A program made the translations under genes and the position numbers. Below the pieces are notes generated by a model. The model was given only the letters and a program-made list of their open reading frames with translations, made no database searches and was not told where the DNA came from. From Conidiobolus incongruus B7586 (lineage: Eukaryota > Entomophthoromycota > Entomophthoromycetes > Entomophthorales > Conidiobolaceae): a stretch of 15,637 nt of DNA. The stretch is taken from contig JNEM01010885.1 of assembly GCA_000697335.1 (NCBI GenBank), positions 1 through 15,637 of the forward strand, in the 5' to 3' direction. Each line of letters begins with the position of its first letter. Position 1 is the stretch's first letter. Of this stretch, positions 9,401-15,637 are shown in pieces.

Positions 9401-11680
9401 TGGGATTTCAGATGAGCTGGATGAGCTGCTTGATGGGCCTACAGATGAACTAGAAGAGCTACTGGATGGACCGGCAGAAGAGCTGGATGAAGTACTTGAA
9501 GGAATTTCAGATGAGCTAGATGAGCTGCTTGATGGACCTTCAGATGAACTAGGAGAGCTACTTGATGGGATTTCAGATGAGCTGGATGAGCTGCTTGATG
9601 GACCAACAGATGAACTAGAAGAGCTACTGGATGGACCGGCAGAAGAGCTGGATGAGTACTTGAAGGAATTTCAGATGAACTAGATGAGCTGCTTGAAGGA
9701 ATTTCATAAGAGCTTGAAGAGCTACTTGATGGACCGGCTGAAGAGCTAGATGAGCTAGATGAGCTGCTTGATGGACCAGCAGATGAACTAGAAGAGCTAC
9801 TGGATGGACCGGCAGAAGAGCTGGATGAGCTGCTTGAAGGAATTTCAGATGAGCTTGAAGAGCTGCTCGATGGACCTTCAGAAGAGCTAGATGAGCTAGA
9901 TGAGCTGCTTGATGGACCAGCAGATGAACTAGAAGAGCTACTGGATGGACCGGCAGAAGAGCTGGATGAAGTACTTGAAGGAATTTCAGATGAGCTAGAT
10001 GAGCTGCTTGATGGACCTTCAGATGAACTAGATGAACTGCTTGATGGACCAGCAGAAGAGCTAGATGAGCTAGATGAGCTGCTTGATGGACCAGCAGATG
10101 AACTAGAAGAGCTACTGGATGGACCGGCAGAAGAGCTGGATGAAGTGCTTGAAGGAATTTCAGATGAGCTTGAAGAGCTGCTCGATGGACCTTCAGAAGA
10201 GCTAGATGAACTGCTTGAAGGAATTTCGGATGAGCTAGATGAGCTGCTTGATGGACCTTCAGATGAGCTAGATGAGCTGCTTGATGGACCAGCAGATGAA
10301 CTAGAAGAGCTACTGGATGGACCGGCTAGATGAGCTAGATGAGCTACTTGAAGGAATTTCAGATGAACTAGATGAGCTGCTTGAAGGAATTTCGGATGAG
10401 CTAGATGAGCTGCTTGAAGGGATTTCAGATGAGCTTGAAGAGCTGCTTGAAGGGATTTCAGATGAGCTTGAAGAGCTGCTTGATGGACCTTCAGAAGAGC
10501 TAGATGAGCTGCTTGATGGACCAGCAGATGAGCTAGATGAACTGCTTGATGGACCTTCAGAAGAGCTAGATGAGCTGCTTGATGGACCAGCAGATGAACT
10601 AGATGAGCTGCTTGATGGACCAGCAGATGAGCTAGATGAGCTGCTCGATGGGCCTACAGATGAGCTAGATGAGCTACTTGAAGGAATTTCAGATGAACTA
10701 GATGAACTAGATGAGCTACTTGAAGGAATTTCATAAGAGCTTGAAGAGCTGCTTGATGGACCTTCAGATGAGCTAGAAGAGCTACTAGATGGACCGGCTG
10801 AAGAGCTTGATGAACTGGTTGATGGACCTTCAGATGAGCTAGATGAGCTGCTTGAAGGGATTTCAGAAGAGCTTGAAGAGCTACTAGATGGACCGGCGGA
10901 AGAGCTGGATGAGCTGGATGAAGGAATTTCAGAAGAACTTGAAGAGCTACTAGATGGACCGGCGGAAGAGCTGGATGAGCTACTTGAAGGGATTTCGGAT
11001 GAGCTAGATGAGCTGCTTGATGGGCCTTCAGATGAGCTAGAAGAGCTTGAAGAGCTACTAGATGGACCGGCAGAAGAGCTGGATGAGCTGGATGAACTGC
11101 TTGAAGTACTAACAGATGAACTGGAGCTTGAAGTAGAGATTGATGAACTACTACTAGATGGTCCATAAGAAGTGCTGCTACTTGATGTCGATTTCGACGA
11201 ACTACTGCTACTGGTTTTTACGGAATATTTACTGGAACTAGAAGTCGTCTTAGACTTGCTTGAGCTAGAAGTTGATTTTGATGATTTTGATGAAGTAGTG
11301 CTTGAGGTCTTCTTGGACGAGCTGCTGCTTGAACTCTTTTTCGATGAACTAGTGCTTGAGGTCTTCTTGGATGAGCTGCTGCTTGAGCTTGATTTTACTG
11401 GATAAACAGGGTAAGTTGGATATTGAGGGTACTGAGGGTATTGAGGATATTGAGGATAGGAAGGATACCATGGTCTACTCCACCAATTGTTCCAACCACT
11501 GTACCAGGATTTTTGTGCAGGTTGTTTCTGAGGTTGATTTTGCTGAGGACGATTATTACCCCAGTTAAACCAACCGCTGGGATTCAAATTTCCCAATCCC
11601 CACGTTCTACGCTCTAAGTTTTTGTTTCCCAAAATGGGATTCAATGCCACAGCTCCTGTGACAATCAATGAAAGTTTCAT
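6115..11680 (-). CDS. giant secreted serine-repeat protein, frame interrupted inside the repeat array
   Basis: One gene of about 1,855 codons read from 11680 down to a TAA at 6115-6117. The start is fixed: a TAA lies in frame two codons upstream, and the ATG follows an A-rich leader. Order of parts: short hydrophobic signal (residues 1-12, ending AVA; hydrophobic to about 18), Arg-Arg at 24-25 like a Kex2/furin site, Trp/Gly/Asn/Gln-rich segment (26-71), Tyr-Pro repeat (72-95), Lys/Ser linker (96-170), then about 140 modules of eleven residues: eight Ser plus EIP, EGP, AGP, VGP or EVP. After the array come a Ser/Thr linker, a second Tyr-Pro repeat and the tail GHWGRFQRVF. No GPI or membrane tail is visible, so a secreted structural, silk-like or cell-wall protein is inferred. 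I do not recognise the family. No intron signal was needed. The serine frame changes at about 10327, 9655, 9060, 9030, 8836, 8616, 8505, 8463, 7846 and 7026, by net -8, -1, -1, -2, -8, -2, -1, -11, +4 and +1 bases. Read literally, translation stops at 10310. Real decay and assembly error are both possible. Confidence 0.8.
6421..11140 (-). repeat. 33-bp coding minisatellite (11-residue Ser modules)
   Basis: Tandem array of about 4.7 kb, roughly 140 units of 33 bp. On the plus strand a unit reads GATGAGCTAGATGAGCTG and then CTTGAAGGAATTTCA or CTTGATGGACCAGCA. On the coding strand each unit is Ser8 plus a spacer tripeptide. Spacers seen are EIP, EGP, AGP, VGP, EVP and AVP. Some units carry extra Ser triplets (eleven Ser) or a Thr (SSTSSSSS). 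Four units have Tyr before EIP (near 6727, 8007, 9707 and 10735). A three-module, 99-bp higher-order unit recurs about a dozen times, mostly between 8640 and 10320. Unit length is a multiple of three, so unit gain or loss keeps the frame. Confidence 0.9.
9366..9695 (-). repeat. 165-bp tandem segmental duplication within the array
   Basis: The stretch starting at 9366 (GATGGACCTTCAGATGAACT followed by AGGAGAGC) starts again at 9531, giving a period of 165 bp or five modules. The two copies differ at only a few bases, for example GGGCCTACA against GGACCAACA. The second copy lacks one base at about 9655 (GATGAGTACT against GATGAAGTACT) and so changes frame, while the first copy is intact. The duplication is young compared with the rest of the array. 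Confidence 0.75.
10310..11680 (-). CDS. 456-aa literal product of the serine-repeat gene (N-terminal part)
   Basis: This is what the sequence encodes if taken exactly as given: signal peptide, Arg-Arg site, Tyr-Pro repeat, Lys/Ser linker and roughly two dozen Ser modules, ending in SRSIQ just after the first frame change at about 10327. It is the same gene as the 6115-11680 entry, listed separately because it is the only uninterrupted piece that starts with a Met. All 1.37 kb are in one frame, about 850 bp of repeat included. If the break is real, a shortened secreted protein could still be made. If the break is an error, this is just the beginning of the large protein. Confidence 0.75.
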   Translation of the reverse strand: MKLSLIVTGAVALNPILGNKNLERRTWGLGNLNPSGWFNWGNNRPQQNQPQKQPAQKSWYSGWNNWWSRPWYPSYPQYPQYPQYPQYPTYPVYPVKSSSSSSSSKKTSSTSSSKKSSSSSSSKKTSSTTSSKSSKSTSSSSKSKTTSSSSKYSVKTSSSSSSKSTSSSSTSYGPSSSSSSISTSSSSSSVSTSSSSSSSSSSSAGPSSSSSSSSSSSEGPSSSSSSSSEIPSSSSSSSSAGPSSSSSSSSEIPSSSSSSSSAGPSSSSSSSSEIPSSSSSSSSEGPSTSSSSSSAGPSSSSSSSSEGPSSSSSSSYEIPSSSSSSSSSSSEIPSSSSSSSSVGPSSSSSSSSAGPSSSSSSSSAGPSSSSSSSSEGPSSSSSSSSAGPSSSSSSSSEGPSSSSSSSSEIPSSSSSSSSEIPSSSSSSSSEIPSSSSSSSSEIPSSSSSSSSSRSIQ

Positions 11681-11840
11681 TTTTTAATTTTATCAATTAA
11701 ATAGAACCAAATTCGAATATATTTAATCAAAAACAGGCTGTTAAACAAACCACTAAAATTAAGCAAAGACTCTATTATAATGTATTATCCAAAGTCTTAT
11801 CTATCAATTGCTATCATTCTCTACTGTTAATATATATCTT
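11681..11840 (-). promoter_or_regulatory. candidate promoter region of the serine-repeat gene
   Basis: On the minus strand AAATATATT lies at 11724-11716, about 40 bases before the ATG, and GATATATATTA at 11838-11828, about 150 bases before it. Either could serve as a TATA-like element; the farther one would leave a longer leader. The leader next to the ATG is A-rich (ATTAAAAA before ATG), a common favourable start context. In this base composition TATA-like words are frequent, so the assignment rests mainly on position. Confidence 0.3.
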
Positions 11841-12606
11841 TTCAATTATTCCACCCCATCATATTATCGACAGCTATCAAAATGAATGCATAAATGGTAC
11901 ACACCAATTTCAAAATATTACATGGAATTGATCAACATACTACGATGTATCATTACTTGGATAAAATGTGCGAAATCAGACGTGTGATTAGCTAAGCAAG
12001 AATATTATTAGAGAAAAGCGGATATAATCTTTATACTAATAGAAGATCAAATTAAATTGAATAGAATAATTTATCATTTAAATTGACGATCTATAATGCG
12101 AGCTAATTACACAATTGATTCTCATTTCAATTTAATTCTCTTTATTAATTTCATAATAAATTATAAAATAATGATTACCAATATGATCTACTGATAGTTT
12201 AAATAATTACGAATTTCCACAGTAAAATATCTAATAAAATATATATAATTTTTATATTGAATTTATATTAATTTACAAATTATATATTATTATTATTATT
12301 AATTGTAATGAATATTAATTTCATAATCTCAATTTATTAATTTACAATTATTAAGTTGAACTAGTTTTTAAAATGATTTCAATTTTTTAAATGAAAATAA
12401 TAAATTAATAATAAATTAATAAAAGATATCATAATGATTATATTAGATAAAGACTGATAATCAGTCCAATATCCAATTAATTTACTAAATGCCAGTTGCA
12501 TATAAAGATAACTGTCTTCATTAATCTTATGGGTATTAATGGTAAATCATTATTGTGTTAAAATTTAAGCATTGATTTGATAGCCATTTTCTTTAGTATG
12601 AATAAT
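11841..12606. other. gene-free AT-rich upstream region
   Basis: No open frame of note. The first 150 bases are somewhat richer in G and C than what follows and may still belong to the upstream control region of the serine-repeat gene. A short hairpin (GACTGA, TCAGTC with a three-base loop) lies at 12452-12466, and an ATT run at about 12286-12301. Confidence 0.5.
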
Positions 12607-12682
12607 AGCATAATAACATAATAAAAACATAATAAAAACATAATATTAACATAATAATAGCCATAATAATAATAATAATAAT
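12607..12682. repeat. 11-bp tandem repeat running into (AAT)n
   Basis: About five tandem units of an 11-bp motif (ACATAATAAAA) lie from 12607 to about 12663, two of them identical at 12616-12626 and 12627-12637. A run of AAT units follows to 12682. It is non-coding and looks like ordinary slippage-prone satellite sequence. Confidence 0.75.
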
Positions 12683-15637
12683 ATATTATAAAATGAATTA
12701 TTAATTGGTACTAATTCTGATAGATACGTATTTAATTTCATTTATCAAAATATAACACGTTAATAATATGGTGATTATACATTGATTTTGTATACAAAAT
12801 GAGATATATAATAAACTAAATGTTCATTATTAAGATATAATACTATCTTATATAAAATATATCATGAAATAATTAAAATATGAATGAATAAAAAAATGTT
12901 AATTTTTCATGCATAGTTATCAGGATTAACAGAAGATCTCCAATACATTGGATTCATGACATGAATTTCATCAAGTAAAACTTTGAAAATTAAAGATAAA
13001 CATTAAATGTTTAATTACTTTAAATTTTCTTTAATCAATATCAGATATTAAGATACTTCGCAAAGTTGCTTTATCCAATGCATTTTAATTTTCTTGTAAT
13101 GTATTCAATTATTACTTGCGTCAGGCTAGAAATAAAATAATCATTATATTGTATTTCAAGTTTCTATATTATATTAACATCACTATATTTGATATTTGTA
13201 AAGGCATTACAATTAAATCAATCGAAATGTAAATTTGTTTTTAATAACATTTAACTATCTATCTCATTAAATTCACAATAATCTTTCCTATATTACCGAA
13301 TCACTGCGAATGTTTCTCTAAGTAACCAAAAATTTATTAACACCTTTAACATTTTTTAACTATTGAAAATTTTAAGAATAAATGATGATTATCATCAATA
13401 AAAACATTGGCTCAATTCCCAATTTCTTAATAATGTTTTAAAAATTCTATTTTTAAACCTGTTGCTATTTTTAGATTTAGTTCAATCTGAATGTTTTCAG
13501 TTTAATTATTAGTCTAATATATCTCTTAAAATACAAGGTTTCCAATTGATTAAGTTATCCTTATCAATTTTTCGGCTACCAGCTCAAAAATTGACCAATC
13601 ATTGATGGATATACCAAATAATGCAATCACAACAATTGTTGAATTGCATAAATGAAGAACAGTTTATTTGAATTGATTTAATTCAATTGAAAATTTGAAC
13701 CTCTTGCAATTATGATATTGCATTCAATGTATCTTTAGAAAATCTGATCAAAGTGAAAACTCTTTTGTATTTGGTAGCGCGTCTTTACCATGGAGTCAAT
13801 AATATGTTCTAAACTACCATTAGGGCTTTCAAACTGAAGGTTGTCAAATTCATAACTCTTTAAAACTTTCTAAGGCATTACTTGATGCTAATTTCAATTA
13901 GTTTAAACCAGCATTTTCAAAATTTTATCATTAGAGCTCTCTAAATAAATGAATTGAATTCTCATCAGTTTTCCTAAATCCAATTCGCAAATATTTGGGA
14001 TGATTATTTCATGATAATTCACTTCAATTAAATATTTTAAATAAAGTTTAATTAAAATTTTTAAATTCTTCCCAAATTAATATAAAAATTTGTGACAAAA
14101 ATTTAAAACTTAATTAGTTAATTCAGTTATTAATGAATTTACCTCATAGGAATATCATTTTATTTAATCGATAATAATCCTTATAACAGGGCATGATATT
14201 TTGTTTTATTTTCATTAATATATTAAATATACTTGATATTGAATGATCTGAATTTAAATAGATATTTTTTAAATTTTTGATATTCAATTTTAATTTAAAT
14301 ATCTATCCTCAATTCTAAGAAACAATTCAGCATAAGAAAATAATAAAGTATTCTATAACTGTAATATTTAGCAAGCTTATATTATATTCACTTTCCAATA
14401 CCCACAATATCCTTAATAACCATGAATCTATTCAATACAGTATTAGCCAAAATTTTAAGACATGTTGATCCTTGGGAAAATCCAAAGATTTAACACAAAA
14501 AACTTCTCAATTAACTAATTTGAAAATTTAAGTAAATCGATTATAATCTATTCAATCCCTTTCGCAATATAGCTAGTAAATTATCAACCACTTAATCTAT
14601 TAATAGATCACTTTCTTTATATCAAATGTGTTTTTTATCAGATTATATTATTAATTGTTTTTGAAATATTATCAATTAAATGATACATTTTCTCAATTCT
14701 GAAATTTTAATGATATAGTAAAATTGATAAAATATTAATTGAATAATATTATTCAATTTATTTTCACAAAAGTTTCACTTTTAATATATCATCATTTTAA
14801 TATTAATAAATAATATAAATAATTTTTCTTTATATAATCCTCATGTGATAATTTGATCAATTATTGATCTTAAATGATATAGAGTCATTTGATAATATTA
14901 TTTCATTAATTGTACAAAATCATATTGAAAGAGGAAGAGTGATAATGAATTTTTTACAGTAATATATATAATAAAAATTTTTATATTGTCACTTTTTTCA
15001 ATACTTTTTTTGTTTCAATTCTAAATTGATTCTATATAGTATTATATATCGAGAATTCCTTATTATTGAATTTTATAATTTTTACAATCAATTAAATAGC
15101 AATATATTGAAATTCCAGAGTATGATTAGTAAATCATATTTTCAATTTGATCAGCTTTTTTTCTATTGAATATTAGAGTGTTAATAGCGTTCAATCATTA
15201 TAATGTCATATTAATATATAAAGAGTCAAATTTTCCGCTATGTATATATAATAGAAAATATATATTTAACTATAAGTAATATCTTATTTTTTTCACTAAA
15301 CACAAGATTGACAATATTAACCTGGTTACTGTAAATTACTATATAGAGCTATTGTTTGTTAATATTATATCATTGTATACTAATTCAATAACAATTTAAT
15401 ATAGATCTTGGATAAAAATTATTATGTTTTAATTGATTTGATTTATTTGATAAATAGGTTAATATTTTTTTTAAATTTTTAATTTATATAAAAAAATATA
15501 ATATTTAATATTTTTATTTTGATTAGCATAATATATCAAATAATTTATTATTTTATTCAAATTTTAAATTAATTGATTAATTATTAATTAAATTATTGAA
15601 ATATATATAATAAAATATATTTAATATATAATTTATA
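12683..15637. other. gene-free AT-rich right flank
   Basis: Nearly 3 kb at roughly 20-25% GC with no open frame long enough to consider, no recognisable RNA gene and no terminal repeats. The only structure I would point to is the imperfect palindrome at 13621-13649 and the small dyad just after it. Confidence 0.6.
13621..13649. repeat. imperfect 29-bp palindrome
   Basis: The outer arms ATGCAAT and ATTGCAT pair over 7 bp. After a small internal loop, the centre CAACAATTGTTG is a perfect 12-bp palindrome. A second ATTGCA dyad (TGCAAT and ATTGCA, six bases apart) follows at 13705-13722. It might be a cruciform or a binding site for a dimeric protein; no gene lies beside it. Confidence 0.45.

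Noticed and set aside
11172-11617. Plus-strand ORFs at 11172-11405, 11356-11568 and 11423-11617
   Set aside because: They are antisense to the N-terminal region and Lys/Ser linker of the serine-repeat gene, with no motif of their own.
6115-11680. GPI-anchored yeast-type adhesin or cell-wall mannoprotein
   Set aside because: The C-terminal region ends in a charged, aromatic tail with no hydrophobic segment or small-residue anchor site, so a GPI anchor is not supported, although a secreted wall protein remains possible.
13759-13870. tRNA-like word TTGGTAGCGCG (D-loop style) followed by GGTTGTCAAATTC
   Set aside because: I could not fold a full cloverleaf: the anticodon stem does not pair with a U before the anticodon, and the T-loop consensus is broken.

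Overview
This is an extremely AT-rich eukaryotic window. It holds one very large serine-repeat gene on the minus strand (6115-11680) and the decayed 3' end of a mariner DNA transposon at the left edge (1-526). Everything else is non-coding sequence in which I find no convincing gene. Eukaryotic origin is supported by the mariner transposase, the secretory signal on the repeat protein, the long gene-poor flanks and a possible AATAAA signal behind the gene. I cannot fix the lineage. An intronless secreted Ser-rich protein with an Arg-Arg site after the signal would suit a fungus. Mariner copies and silk-like architecture would suit an arthropod. Both remain open.

Layout. 1-526: mariner transposase pseudogene, entering from beyond the left edge. 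527-1690: near-pure A/T desert (about 10% GC by eye). 1690-2260: an island of clearly different composition (rows of about 32-35% GC) with several perfect 8-bp dyads. 2260-6050: gene-free AT-rich sequence. 6115-11680: the serine-repeat gene, about 48% GC in its array and so in sharp contrast with its surroundings. 11681-15637: upstream region, then more gene-free AT-rich sequence with small tandem repeats and one imperfect palindrome.

The main object is the serine-repeat gene. A simple ORF search shows only a 456-aa secreted protein (11680 down to 10310) plus scattered fragments. Reading the minus strand further, the same repeat runs on to about 6421 and is followed by a distinct C-terminal region with its own stop at 6115-6117. 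That region mirrors the N-terminal Tyr-Pro region. I therefore call one gene of about 1,855 codons: signal peptide, Arg-Arg site, Trp/Asn/Gln-rich segment, Tyr-Pro repeat, Lys/Ser linker, roughly 140 eleven-residue Ser modules, Ser/Thr linker, second Tyr-Pro repeat and a short basic-aromatic tail. There is no GPI-type or membrane-spanning tail, so it looks like a secreted structural, silk-like or matrix protein.

The serine frame is interrupted at about ten places, all between 7026 and 10327. Both ends of the gene, including about 850 bp of repeat next to the N-terminal region and about 600 bp next to the C-terminal region, are unbroken. This may be array decay or repeat mis-assembly, and read data would decide. 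Apparent acidic (plus strand) and Leu/His/Ala-rich (minus strand) ORFs in the array are shadows of the 33-bp repeat.
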